Shown: in pieces, positions 40,776 to 49,442 of the stretch
How positions within the stretch are numbered: position 1 is the stretch's first letter
How the letters are laid out: each line of letters opens with the position of its first letter
Assembly: GCA_963704515.1 (NCBI GenBank)
Contig: OY969913.1
Coordinates: 930,001 to 994,000 of the forward strand
DNA from: VRUE01 sp963704515
Lineage (GTDB): Bacteria; Actinomycetota; Thermoleophilia; Solirubrobacterales; 70-9
Direction: 5' to 3'
DNA: 64,000 bases
Program-made: the position numbers and the translations under genes
Notes under the pieces: generated by a model
What the model saw: only the letters and a program-made list of their open reading frames with translations
Database searches by the model: none
Told to the model about the DNA's origin: nothing

Positions 40776-41360
40776 ATGGAGGCGCGGATCTGGGTTAACG
40801 ACGAGGGTGGGGCGCCGCACTCGGTGGCGCTGGCGCCGGGGCGCACCGTTGTGGGGCGCGACCCCGAGGCGGACGTCCACCTCGACGACGAGGCGGTCTC
40901 CTGGAACCACCTCGAGATCGAAAACCGCGGTGGGGCTCTGATGGCGACCGACCTCGACAGCCGCAACGGCACCGCCCTCAACGGCGAGCCGCTCGACCGG
41001 CCGCGGCGGCTGCGCGACGGCGACACGCTGATCGCAGGCGGCCACCGCCTCGAAGTCTCCGACCCGGTCCCGGGCCGGGCTGGGGGGACCGTGGCGGCTC
41101 CGGGCGGTGCCGTCACTCTCAACGAAGAGGAGCGAGCAACCGCTACAGCCCTGGTTGCCCCCTATCGAAGCGAGGGCGCCTTCGCCGGTCGTCCCGCCAC
41201 CCGCGCCGAGATCGCCGAAGCTCTCCACATAAGCGAGCGCACCGCCCAGCGCCGCCTCGACTCGCTCGCGGTGAAGCTGGCTATTCCTGGTGATGCCGGC
41301 CGTGACCGTCCCCGTCTGATCGCCGCGCGCGTCATTGAGCTGGGCCTCGATCGCGACTGA
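40776..41360 (+). CDS. FHA-domain protein with C-terminal HTH
   Basis: A 194-residue protein: an FHA domain (about 15-90) with GRDPEADVHLDDEAVSWNHLEI and SRNGTALNG, the phosphothreonine-binding loops, then a helical region with ATRAEIAEALHISERTAQRRL, an HTH like those in sigma-like or GerE-type regulators. It could read Ser/Thr phosphorylation, possibly by the kinase at 42648, and act on DNA. A repeat array lies upstream. Its stop codon forms part of a hairpin. Confidence 0.8.
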   Translation: MEARIWVNDEGGAPHSVALAPGRTVVGRDPEADVHLDDEAVSWNHLEIENRGGALMATDLDSRNGTALNGEPLDRPRRLRDGDTLIAGGHRLEVSDPVPGRAGGTVAAPGGAVTLNEEERATATALVAPYRSEGAFAGRPATRAEIAEALHISERTAQRRLDSLAVKLAIPGDAGRDRPRLIAARVIELGLDRD

Positions 41361-41374
41361 CCCGAACCGGGTCA
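41358..41374 (+). terminator. Short hairpin at the FHA gene stop
   Basis: TGACCCG (41358-41364) and CGGGTCA (41368-41374) pair perfectly around AAC; the stop codon TGA is the first arm. No U-tract follows, so it may stabilise the mRNA rather than terminate. Confidence 0.35.
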
Positions 41375-41471
41375 AACGTGGCCCGATGGGTGACGCGGAC
41401 GTCGTTTTCGCGGACGGCTTGACATCGGAGCATCGGTTGCGCAACGCAAACCGACCCGAAAGGGGAGTCCG

Positions 41472-42533
41472 ATGTTCAAGCGAATCACCTTCACCGCAAT
41501 TCTGGTTCTGTTGGCGCTCACCGCGCCGGCTGCCGCTTCGGCCAGCGCCCCGCGTGCCGGCGCGGTTGTCTTCTCTCGCGTCAGCGAAGAAGAAGGCGTC
41601 GTCAAAGGAGGCCTCTACGCCGCCAAGGAAGGCCGCCTCAACCAGCTGACGGAAAACCCCGGCGACAGCCAGCCGGACTTCTCGAGCGACGGCCGGACGA
41701 TCGTCTTCTCTCGGGGTGGCGACATCTACTCGGTCCGCGCCGACGGCTCCGGTGAGCGGATGCTGACAAGCGGGCCGCAGCTCGACGAAAGGCCGGTCTT
41801 CTCGCCCAACGGCCGCATCGTGCTCTTCGAGCGCCGTTCTGCCTCCGGCGCCGCACGCGATCTCTTCACGGTTCGTGCGAGCGGGGGAGACGCGCATGCC
41901 CTCACCTCGACGACGGCCGACGAGCACGAAGCCTCCTTCTCCGATGACGGTTGCATGATCGTCTTCGTGCGCAGCTTCGCGGAGGCCGGCGGTGGCACCA
42001 GCGACGACCTCTTCTCGATCCGCCCGGCCGGCATCAAGCTGCGCCGGTTGACGAACACGCCGGGGCTCGACGAGTTCGCGCCGCACTACTTCGCCAACGA
42101 GAACATCGTCTTCAGCCGCGGTCAGAGCGGCGAAGGGCCGGACGCCTACGCCGACGTCTACACGATGCACGAGAACGGCGCTCACCTGCGGCCGCTGGTT
42201 CGCGGCGCGGGCTCGGCCTTCGTCGAAGACGTTGCCTCCAACGGGCACGGCCTGCTCTTCCGTCGCGACCGTGGTCTCTGGGTGAAGCGGATCGGCTCCG
42301 GCCGCGCCCGCAAGCTGACCGAACTGCCCGACGGGTCGAAGACCAACGCGGTCTTCTCCTCGGACGGTCGCAGCGTCGCCGCCTTCATCGCCGCCGAAGA
42401 AGAGGAGTCGCTCTCGGCGATTGGCGTCGTCAACCGGCGCCTGACGAATCTGGCCGAAGGCTTCGACCCGACCGAAGGCGGCTCGGCGACCGCGATCGGT
42501 CCGGTGATCACCTGGCAGCCGGTGCGGCGCTGA
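41472..42533 (+). CDS. Secreted TolB/PD40-like beta-propeller protein
   Basis: A 353-residue precursor with signal peptide (FTAILVLLALTAPAAASASA) and repeated WD40-like PD40 blades: DSQPDFSSDGRTIVFSR, DERPVFSPNGRIVLFER, EHEASFSDDGCMIVFVR. An upstream TTGACA (41419-41424), a GTTGCGCAAC palindrome (41436-41445) and AAAGGGGAG before ATG 41472 suggest a regulated, SD-led gene. No TolB N-terminal domain is present; a binding or scaffold role outside the cell is likely. Confidence 0.75.
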   Translation: MFKRITFTAILVLLALTAPAAASASAPRAGAVVFSRVSEEEGVVKGGLYAAKEGRLNQLTENPGDSQPDFSSDGRTIVFSRGGDIYSVRADGSGERMLTSGPQLDERPVFSPNGRIVLFERRSASGAARDLFTVRASGGDAHALTSTTADEHEASFSDDGCMIVFVRSFAEAGGGTSDDLFSIRPAGIKLRRLTNTPGLDEFAPHYFANENIVFSRGQSGEGPDAYADVYTMHENGAHLRPLVRGAGSAFVEDVASNGHGLLFRRDRGLWVKRIGSGRARKLTELPDGSKTNAVFSSDGRSVAAFIAAEEEESLSAIGVVNRRLTNLAEGFDPTEGGSATAIGPVITWQPVRR

Positions 42534-42549
42534 GCCCATCCGGTTCTCT

Positions 42550-42628
42550 CGGGGGGCTCCGCACGGACTCCCCCCGGCTCCAGCGCGAAGGGCCTCCTCC
42601 GACACGGAGGGGGTCCTTCGTCGTTTTG
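42550..42628 (+). terminator. Tandem hairpin terminators after the TolB-like gene
   Basis: Two hairpins follow the stop at 42533: CGGGGGG (from 42550) pairs with CCCCCCG near 42570-42576, and CGAAGG (42586-42591) with CCTTCG (42615-42620) encloses a perfect CCTCCG/CGGAGG inner stem, followed by TCGTTTT. A good intrinsic terminator pair before the kinase gene. Confidence 0.7.
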
Positions 42629-42634
42629 CACCGA

Positions 42635-42640
42635 TATACA
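42635..42640 (+). promoter_or_regulatory. -10 element TATACA, leaderless start for the kinase gene
   Basis: TATACA ends 7 nt before GTG 42648 and directly follows the terminator region. Confidence 0.45.
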
Positions 42641-42647
42641 CCGCGGT

Positions 42648-44474
42648 GTGGCGGACCCCGCGATCGGCTCCACCCTCGCCGGCTACCGGATCGAGTCGCT
42701 GATCGCGCGCGGCGGGATGGGCGTCGTCTACCGGGCGACGCAGGTGGCGCTCGAGCGGCCGGTGGCGCTCAAGGTGATCGCCCGCGAGCACGCCGGCGAC
42801 GAGAGCTTCCGCCGCCGCTTCCTGCGCGAGTCGCGGCTCGCGGCGCGGCTCGACCACCCGGCCGTCGTCCCCGTCTACGACGCGCGCGAGGAGGACGGCG
42901 AGCTGATCGTCGCGATGCGCCTCATCGAGGGCGGCGACCTGCGCGGGCTGATCGACCGCGAGGGACCGCTGGAGCCCGCCCGTGCGATCGACCTGCTCGC
43001 CCAGGTGGCCGAGGCGCTCGACGCCGCCCACGCGGCGGGCATCGTCCACCGCGACGTCAAGCCGCACAACATCCTGATCGAAGGCGACCGCGCCTTCCTC
43101 TCCGACTTCGGGCTCGCCAAGGCTTACGCCGAGACGGACTCCCGTTCCGGCGCCTCGATCGTCGGCACGGTTGAGTACATGGCGCCCGAGCAGTGGCGGG
43201 GGGACAGCGTCGGGCCCGCCGCCGACGTCTACGCGCTCGGCTGCGTGCTCTACGAGTCGCTGACCGGCGTCGCGCCCTTTGCCCGCGCGGATGCCGAGGC
43301 CGAGCCGCAGCTGCCACGCGGCGTGGACGCCGCGATCGAGCGAGCCGTGGCGCCCGACCCCGCTCGTCGCTACCGCAGCACCACCGAGCTGATCGAGGCG
43401 GCCCGCAAGTGCGAGGGCTCGGCGCCGGCGCCGACCAGGGTTCTGAGCGAGCGCCCCGATGCGGCGACGACGCCGCTCGCCGAGAACGACGACGAGCGGG
43501 GCGTGGGATTGAGCCGCTGGCGGCGCCCGATCGGTATCGCCTTCCTCCTCTGGTTTCTGGCGGGCACCGCCGCCGTCGGCATCCTGATCGCCGTCGTTGC
43601 TGTCGTGTTCGGCTTGGTGAGCGGCGACGGGGTCTCGGTCTCCGAACCGCTTTCGGTCGGCCGCCCGCCACTGCGCCTCGCGGTCGGTCCGCGAAAGGTT
43701 TGGGTGACGAGCGCCCGCGACGGCACCCTTTCCGCGGTCAACGCCGAAACTCGCGAGACAATTTTCAGGCGGCGACTGGGCAAGGGCGTCTCGGGCGTTG
43801 CGATCGGCGCCGGCTCGGTCTGGGTCTCGAATCCCCGCACCGGACAGGTCCTGCGAACCGACTCCGACGGGCGCGTGACCGCGCGCGTCGCGCTTGGCGG
43901 CCACCCGGGCGCAGTCGCCTTCACCGCCGGGCGGCTCTGGGTTGCCGACGAGGATGGCCGCGGGGTCAGCGCGATTGATGCCGCGACGAACGACGTCGCT
44001 GCCCGGGACCTCGCTCCGCACGCATCGCCGCTGCGACTCGTGGCGGGCGCCGGCGCGATCTGGGTGAGCAGCGCCTCGGCCGGGGTCGTCCGTCGCATCG
44101 ACCCGGCCACCGAAACCACCGGCCCGCCGATCCGCGTCGGCCGCGGCCCGGCCGGGATCACCGTCGGTGGCGGCACCGTCTGGGTCGCCAACAGCCGATC
44201 CGGCACCGTGACCCGCGTGGACCCATCGCTGCGGACCGTCGTCGGAGCTCCCATCCCCGTCGGCGCCCGCCCCGGCGGCATCGACGCCGGAACCGACACG
44301 GTCTGGGTGGCAAGCACCGCCGACGCCACCATTTCCCGGCTTAGCGTTCTGGACGGCGAACCCACCGGCGAACCGATCGGCGTCCCTCTCGACCCCGGCG
44401 CCGTAGCGGTCGGCGCAAAAGCGGTCTGGGTGACAAGCAACAACGACGGCACGGTCACCCGCATCGAACCCTGA
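42648..44474 (+). CDS. Ser/Thr protein kinase with extracytoplasmic beta-propeller
   Basis: A 608-residue transmembrane receptor-type kinase. Kinase domain: RGGMGVVYRA (21-30), K42, HRDVKPHN (134-141), DFG (153-155) and APE (179-181), all catalytic residues present. A juxtamembrane stretch, one TM at about 305-330 (IGIAFLLWFLAGTAAVGILIAVVAVVFGL), then six to seven blades with VWVTSARDG, VWVSNPRTG, IWVSSASAG and VWVANSRSG, a Vgb/YncE-like propeller. It probably senses an extracellular signal. The nearby FHA protein is a plausible substrate reader. Confidence 0.85.
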   Translation: MADPAIGSTLAGYRIESLIARGGMGVVYRATQVALERPVALKVIAREHAGDESFRRRFLRESRLAARLDHPAVVPVYDAREEDGELIVAMRLIEGGDLRGLIDREGPLEPARAIDLLAQVAEALDAAHAAGIVHRDVKPHNILIEGDRAFLSDFGLAKAYAETDSRSGASIVGTVEYMAPEQWRGDSVGPAADVYALGCVLYESLTGVAPFARADAEAEPQLPRGVDAAIERAVAPDPARRYRSTTELIEAARKCEGSAPAPTRVLSERPDAATTPLAENDDERGVGLSRWRRPIGIAFLLWFLAGTAAVGILIAVVAVVFGLVSGDGVSVSEPLSVGRPPLRLAVGPRKVWVTSARDGTLSAVNAETRETIFRRRLGKGVSGVAIGAGSVWVSNPRTGQVLRTDSDGRVTARVALGGHPGAVAFTAGRLWVADEDGRGVSAIDAATNDVAARDLAPHASPLRLVAGAGAIWVSSASAGVVRRIDPATETTGPPIRVGRGPAGITVGGGTVWVANSRSGTVTRVDPSLRTVVGAPIPVGARPGGIDAGTDTVWVASTADATISRLSVLDGEPTGEPIGVPLDPGAVAVGAKAVWVTSNNDGTVTRIEP

Positions 44475-44543
44475 GAAGCTCATGCGGTCAGATGAGAGCC
44501 AGCGACACAACGGGGGCCACGATCATCCGAGTCGAACTCGACT

Positions 44544-44659
44544 TGAGCCGATTCCGGTAGGGGTGGAACGTCTTGTACTTTTTCGTCGTGAGCTCGAGGC
44601 GTCAGCCCGGTGACTCCCCACCGAAAAAGTTAAGTGGAACCCCTACCGGAATCGGCTCA
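44544..44659. repeat. 116-bp element with 21-bp perfect terminal inverted repeats
   Basis: The left arm 44544-44564 and right arm 44639-44659 are perfect reverse complements over 21 bp (ends TGAGCCGATT / AATCGGCTCA). An inner pair ACTTTTTCG (44577-44585) and CGAAAAAGT (44622-44630) adds a second stem. It lies between the kinase and tkt genes, and its right end is 5 bp from the tkt -10 element. It could be a small non-autonomous mobile element (MITE-like) or a long RNA hairpin. Confidence 0.7.
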
Positions 44660-44663
44660 GCCC

Positions 44664-44669
44664 TAGGAT
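44664..44669 (+). promoter_or_regulatory. -10 element TAGGAT, leaderless start for tkt
   Basis: TAGGAT lies 7 nt before GTG 44677. The region where a -35 box would fall is inside the right inverted-repeat arm, so the element may supply part of the promoter. Confidence 0.5.
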
Positions 44670-44676
44670 CGACCCA

Positions 44677-46719
44677 GTGAGCGACCGCGACATCGACCAG
44701 CTGGCGATCAACACGATTCGCACCCTCTCGATCGACGCGATCCAGAAGGCCAACTCGGGGCACCCCGGGACGCCGATGGCGCTGGCGCCGCTGGCCTACA
44801 CGCTCTGGCAGCGCTTCCTGCGCTTCGACCCCGAGGACCCGATCTGGCCCGGCCGCGACCGCTTCGTGCTCTCCGCCGGGCACGCCTCGATGCTGCTCTA
44901 CGCGCTGCTGCACCTGGCCGGGGTGAAGGCGGTCGACCCCGACTACGAGGTCGTCGGCCAGCCCTCGGTCAGCCTCGAGGACATCGAGCGCTTCCGCCAG
45001 CTCGACTCGCGCGCCCCCGGCCACCCCGAGTACCGCTGGACCTCGGGCGTCGAGACGACAACCGGGCCGCTCGGCCAGGGCATCGCCACCTCGGTTGGGA
45101 TGGCGATCGCCGGCAAGTGGCAGGCCGCCCGCTACGGCGAGGACCTCTTCGGCTTCGACGTCTACGCGATCGCCGGCGACGGCTGCCTGATGGAGGGCGT
45201 CTCCAACGAAGCGGCCTCGATCGCCGGCCACCTGAAGCTCGACAACCTCTGCTGGGTCTACGACAACAACCAGATCACGATCGACGGCAAAACCAAGCTC
45301 GCCTACGAGGACGACGTCGCCGCCCGCTTCATGGGCTACGGCTGGAACGTCACCCGGGTCGGCGACGCCAACGACACCGAGCTGATCGCCACCGCCTTCG
45401 AGGAGTTCAGGGGGGAGGAGGGCCGGCCGACCCTCTTGATCGTCGACTCCCACATCGGCTACGGCTCGCCGCACAAGCAGGACACCTCGGCGGCCCACGG
45501 CGAGCCGCTCGGCACCGAGGAGGTGCGCGAGACCAAGCGCGCCTACGGCTGGCCCGAAGACGCCCAGTTCCTCGTCCCCGACGGCGTGCGCGAGCGCTTC
45601 GCCGAGGGGATCGGCAGGCGAGGAGCCGAAGCGCGGGTCGCCTGGGAGCGGCGGCTCGCCGCCTACGCCGCGGACAACCCCGAGCTCGCGGCTGAGATCG
45701 AGGCCCAGCAGAGGCGCGAGCTGCCGGCGGGCTGGGACGCCGCGATCCCGAGCTTCGAGCCCGACGAGAAGGGGATCGCGACGCGCAAGGCCTCCCAGCA
45801 GGTCGAGAACGCGATCGGCGAGCGCCTGCCCTGGCTGCTGGCCGGCTCCGCCGACCTCACCGACTCGACCTCGGTGCGGCTCTCCTTCGACGGCGCCGTC
45901 GACTTCGAGCCCGGTGCCTACGACGGTCGCCAGCTGCACTTCGGTATCCGCGAGCACGAGGCGGCGGCGATCTCCAACGGCCTCTCGCTCTCCAAGCTGC
46001 GACCGCTCTGGTCGACCTACCTCACCTTCTCCGACTACGCCCGCCCGGCGATCCGGCTCTCGGCCCTGATGGAGCTGCCCGTCCTCCACGTCTTCACCCA
46101 CGACTCGATCGGCCTCGGCGAGGACGGGCCGACCCACCAGCCGGTCGAGCAGCTCGCCTCGCTGCGGGCGATCCCCGGCCTCGACGTGATCCGCCCCGCC
46201 GACGCCAACGAGGTCGCCGAGGCCTGGCGCGTCGCCCTCGACCGCGCCCACCAGCCGGTCGCCCTCGTCCTCACCCGCCAGAACGTGCCGGTGCTCGACC
46301 GCTCGAGGTACGCCCCGGCCGCGGGCCTGCGCCGCGGCGGCTACGTGCTCGCCGACGCCGAGGGCGGCGACCCGGAGGTCATCCTGATCGCCACCGGCAG
46401 CGAGGTGGCGCTCGCCCTCGCCGCCCACGAGGAGCTGACCGCCGAAGGCACTCGCTCGCGCGTTGTCAGCATGCCCTGCTGCGAGCTCTTCGACCGCCAG
46501 GACGAGGCCTACCGCGAGGAAGTGCTGCCGCCGGCGATCGGCGCCCGGGTCTCGGTCGAGGAGGCGTCGACGATCGGCTGGGATCGCTACGTTGGATCGG
46601 CTGGCGTCACGATCGGGATGCACACCTTCGGCACCTCGGCGCCGCTGAAAGACGTCCAAACCAAGTTCGGCTTCACCCCCGATCGGGTGGCCGAGGTCGC
46701 AAAGGAGCTGCTCGCATGA
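44677..46719 (+). CDS. tkt: Transketolase
   Basis: A 680-residue thiamine-diphosphate enzyme: SGHPGTPMALAPLAYTLW, GDGCLMEGVSNEAASIAGHL (ThDP/Mg motif), and HEAAAISNGLSLSKLRPLW in the pyrimidine domain, with DSIGLGEDGPTHQPVEQ. Transfers two-carbon units between pentose- and hexose-phosphates. First gene of a tkt-tal-pgi operon with 4-nt overlaps. Confidence 0.96.
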   Translation: MSDRDIDQLAINTIRTLSIDAIQKANSGHPGTPMALAPLAYTLWQRFLRFDPEDPIWPGRDRFVLSAGHASMLLYALLHLAGVKAVDPDYEVVGQPSVSLEDIERFRQLDSRAPGHPEYRWTSGVETTTGPLGQGIATSVGMAIAGKWQAARYGEDLFGFDVYAIAGDGCLMEGVSNEAASIAGHLKLDNLCWVYDNNQITIDGKTKLAYEDDVAARFMGYGWNVTRVGDANDTELIATAFEEFRGEEGRPTLLIVDSHIGYGSPHKQDTSAAHGEPLGTEEVRETKRAYGWPEDAQFLVPDGVRERFAEGIGRRGAEARVAWERRLAAYAADNPELAAEIEAQQRRELPAGWDAAIPSFEPDEKGIATRKASQQVENAIGERLPWLLAGSADLTDSTSVRLSFDGAVDFEPGAYDGRQLHFGIREHEAAAISNGLSLSKLRPLWSTYLTFSDYARPAIRLSALMELPVLHVFTHDSIGLGEDGPTHQPVEQLASLRAIPGLDVIRPADANEVAEAWRVALDRAHQPVALVLTRQNVPVLDRSRYAPAAGLRRGGYVLADAEGGDPEVILIATGSEVALALAAHEELTAEGTRSRVVSMPCCELFDRQDEAYREEVLPPAIGARVSVEEASTIGWDRYVGSAGVTIGMHTFGTSAPLKDVQTKFGFTPDRVAEVAKELLA

Positions 46720-47795
46720 AGCCCACAGCGAAGTTGCACGCCGAGGGACAGAGCCTCTGGCTCGACAACATCACCCGCACGATGCTCGAAGACGGAACGC
46801 TGCGCGGCTACATCGAGGAGCTCTCGGTCACCGGCCTCACCTCCAACCCGACGATCTTCGACAAGGCGATCTCCGGCAGCGACACCTACGACAAGCACAT
46901 CGCCGAGGCAGGCGAGCAGGTCGAAGGCGCCGAGGCGATCTTCTTCGAGCTGGCCCTCGCCGACCTGCGCGACGCCACCGACCTCTTCGCCGGCGTGCAC
47001 GAGCGCACCGCCGGGGTCGACGGCTACTGCTCGCTCGAGGTCTCGCCGAAGCTCGCCGACGACACCACGGCGACGATCGAGCAGGCGGCGCAGCTGCACG
47101 GCCGCGCCGAGCGCGACAACCTCTTCATCAAGATCCCCGGCACCCCGGCCGGCCTGCCGGCGATCGAGGAGACGATCTTCGCCGGCATCCCGGTCAACGT
47201 CACCCTGCTCTTCTCGCGCGAGCACCATCTGGCCGCCGCCGACGCCTACATGAAGGGGATCGAACGCCGGATCGAGGCCGGGCTCGACCCCGACGTCGCC
47301 TCGGTCGCCTCGATCTTCATGTCGCGCTGGGACGTCGCGGTCGCCGGCGAAGTGCCCGACGAGCTGCGCAACCGCCTCGGGCTGGCGGTCGGCCTCCGCG
47401 CCTACGCCGCCTACCGCGAGCTGCTTGGCTCCCGTCGCGTGCAGCGGCTGATGAACGAAGGCGCCCGTCCCCAGCGGCTGCTCTGGGCGAGCACCGGGAC
47501 CAAGGACCCGAACGCCTCCGACGTGCTCTACATCGAGGGCTTCGCTTCGCCCTTCACCGTCAACACGATGCCCGAGCCGACCCTGCACGCCTTCGCCGAC
47601 CACGGCGAGGTGGGGGCCCTGATGCCGGCCGACGGCGGCGAGTGCGAGGAGGCCCTGACCAGGTTCGAAGAGTCAGGGATCGACGTCGACGCCCTTGCCG
47701 AGCGCCTCCAGGAGGAGGGCAAGGCCGCCTTCGTCAAGTCCTGGGAAGACCTGATGGGCTCGATCGAGTCCAAGCGCGGGGCGCTGGCCGGGTGA
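46716..47795 (+). CDS. tal: Transaldolase
   Basis: A 359-residue transaldolase with GLTSNPTIFDKAI (substrate loop), NLFIKIPGTPAGLPAIEE (Schiff-base Lys region), VNVTLLFSREHHLAAADAY and VASIFMSRWD. ATG overlaps the tkt stop (ATGA). It fits the TalB/actinobacterial group of about 360-370 residues. Interconverts sedoheptulose-7- and fructose-6-phosphate. Confidence 0.96.
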   Translation: MKPTAKLHAEGQSLWLDNITRTMLEDGTLRGYIEELSVTGLTSNPTIFDKAISGSDTYDKHIAEAGEQVEGAEAIFFELALADLRDATDLFAGVHERTAGVDGYCSLEVSPKLADDTTATIEQAAQLHGRAERDNLFIKIPGTPAGLPAIEETIFAGIPVNVTLLFSREHHLAAADAYMKGIERRIEAGLDPDVASVASIFMSRWDVAVAGEVPDELRNRLGLAVGLRAYAAYRELLGSRRVQRLMNEGARPQRLLWASTGTKDPNASDVLYIEGFASPFTVNTMPEPTLHAFADHGEVGALMPADGGECEEALTRFEESGIDVDALAERLQEEGKAAFVKSWEDLMGSIESKRGALAG

Positions 47796-49432
47796 GCGAC
47801 GGGCCGACCTTGCGCCAGACGCCCGCCTGGGGCGCGCTGGAGAAGCACTACGCCGAGATCAAGGACGCGCACCTGCGCGATCTCTTCGCCGCCGATCCGC
47901 GGCGCCGCGAGCGGCTGGTGGCGAACGGCGCCGGCCTGCACCTCGACTTCTCCAAGAACCGGATCGACGAAGAGACCCTGCTGCTGCTCGGTGCGCTGGC
48001 CAAGGAGCGCGGGGTCGAGGAGCGGCGCGAAGCGATGTTCTCCGGCGAGCACATCAACGTCTCCGAGGACCGCGCCGTGCTGCACGTCGCGCTGCGCATG
48101 CCGCGCGGCCGCTCGTTGATCGTCGACGGGGTCGACGTGGTCAAGCAGGTGCACGAGACGCTCGACCGGATGAGCGCCTTCGCCGAGCGGGTGCGCTCGG
48201 GCGAGTGGACCGGGCACACGGGCAAGCCGATCCGCAACGTGATCAACGTCGGCATCGGCGGCTCGGACCTCGGCCCGGTGATGGCCTACGAGGCCCTGCG
48301 CCACTACTCGCGCCGCGAGACGAACTTCCGCTTTATCTCGAACGTCGACGGCACCGACTTCGCCGAGGCGACCCGCGACCTCGACCCCGCCGAGACGCTC
48401 TTCGTGGTCTCCTCGAAGACCTTCACCACGCTGGAGACGATGACCAACGCGCACACGGCGCGCGAGTGGTCGCTGGCCGGCCTCGGGGGGGATGAGGCAG
48501 CCGTCGCCAAGCACTTCGTCGCCGTCTCCACCAACGCCGAGGAGGTCGCCAAGTTCGGCATCGACACGGACAACATGTTCGGCTTCTGGGAGTGGGTCGG
48601 CGGCCGCTACTCGATGGACTCGGCGATCGGGCTCTCGACCATGCTGGCGATCGGCCCGGCTCGCTTCGAGGAGATGCTGGCCGGCTTCCACGCGATGGAC
48701 GAGCACTTCCGCGAAGCGCCGGCGGCGGAGAACCTGCCGATGCTGATCGGCCTCTTGTCGGTCTGGTACGGGGACTTCTTCGGCGCCCAGACCTGCGGGG
48801 TCTTCCCCTACGACCAGTACCTGCACCGCTTCCCCGCCTACCTGCAGCAGCTGACGATGGAGTCCAACGGCAAGCACGTGACGCTGGAGGGCGCCCAGGT
48901 CGACTACGACACCGGGGCGATCTTCTGGGGCGAGCCGGGGACCAACGGCCAGCACAGCTTCTACCAGCTGATCCACCAGGGCACGCGGCTGATCCCCTGC
49001 GACTTCATCGGCTTCTTCCACTCCAACAACCCGCTCGGCCGCCACCACGACCTCTTGATGTCGAACGTCTTCGCCCAAAGCGAGGCGCTCGCCTTCGGCA
49101 AGACGCCCGAGCAGGTTCGGGCCGAGGGCACGCCGGAGGAGATCGTGCCCCACCGGGTGATGGAGGGTAACCGGCCGTCCAACACGATCCTCGCCGAGCG
49201 TCTCGACCCGCACACGCTGGGAACGCTGGTCGCCCTCTACGAGCACAGCGTCTTCACCCAGGGGGCGATCTGGGGAATCGACTCCTTCGACCAGTGGGGG
49301 GTCGAGCTGGGCAAGGCGCTCGCCGTCGCGATCATCCCCGAGCTCGAGGCCGCCCAGGAGCCGAAGCTGCGCCACGACAGCTCGACCAACGCGTTGATCC
49401 GGCGCTACCGAAGCGCCCGCCGCGGGGAGTAG
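47792..49432 (+). CDS. pgi: Glucose-6-phosphate isomerase
   Basis: From GTG 47792, overlapping the tal stop (GTGA), 546 residues. GGSDLGPVMAYEAL, EWVGGRYSMDSAIGLS, QLTMESNGKHV (catalytic Glu) and GTRLIPCDFIGFFHSNNPL are the long-form PGI signatures. Converts glucose-6- and fructose-6-phosphate and links glycolysis to the pathway genes around it. Its stop codon TAG is also part of a cydA -10-like box. Confidence 0.96.
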   Translation: MSDGPTLRQTPAWGALEKHYAEIKDAHLRDLFAADPRRRERLVANGAGLHLDFSKNRIDEETLLLLGALAKERGVEERREAMFSGEHINVSEDRAVLHVALRMPRGRSLIVDGVDVVKQVHETLDRMSAFAERVRSGEWTGHTGKPIRNVINVGIGGSDLGPVMAYEALRHYSRRETNFRFISNVDGTDFAEATRDLDPAETLFVVSSKTFTTLETMTNAHTAREWSLAGLGGDEAAVAKHFVAVSTNAEEVAKFGIDTDNMFGFWEWVGGRYSMDSAIGLSTMLAIGPARFEEMLAGFHAMDEHFREAPAAENLPMLIGLLSVWYGDFFGAQTCGVFPYDQYLHRFPAYLQQLTMESNGKHVTLEGAQVDYDTGAIFWGEPGTNGQHSFYQLIHQGTRLIPCDFIGFFHSNNPLGRHHDLLMSNVFAQSEALAFGKTPEQVRAEGTPEEIVPHRVMEGNRPSNTILAERLDPHTLGTLVALYEHSVFTQGAIWGIDSFDQWGVELGKALAVAIIPELEAAQEPKLRHDSSTNALIRRYRSARRGE

Positions 49433-49435
49433 GGT
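49430..49435 (+). promoter_or_regulatory. -10 element TAGGGT, leaderless start for cydA
   Basis: TAGGGT includes the pgi stop codon and ends 7 nt before ATG 49443, giving cydAB its own leaderless transcript. Confidence 0.45.
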
Positions 49436-49442
49436 CGCCCAC

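Noticed and set aside
40734..44510. A 1258-codon open frame on the minus strand across the FHA, TolB-like and kinase genes
   Set aside because: It is antisense to three well-supported genes and has no domain or signal; long shadow frames are expected at this GC content.
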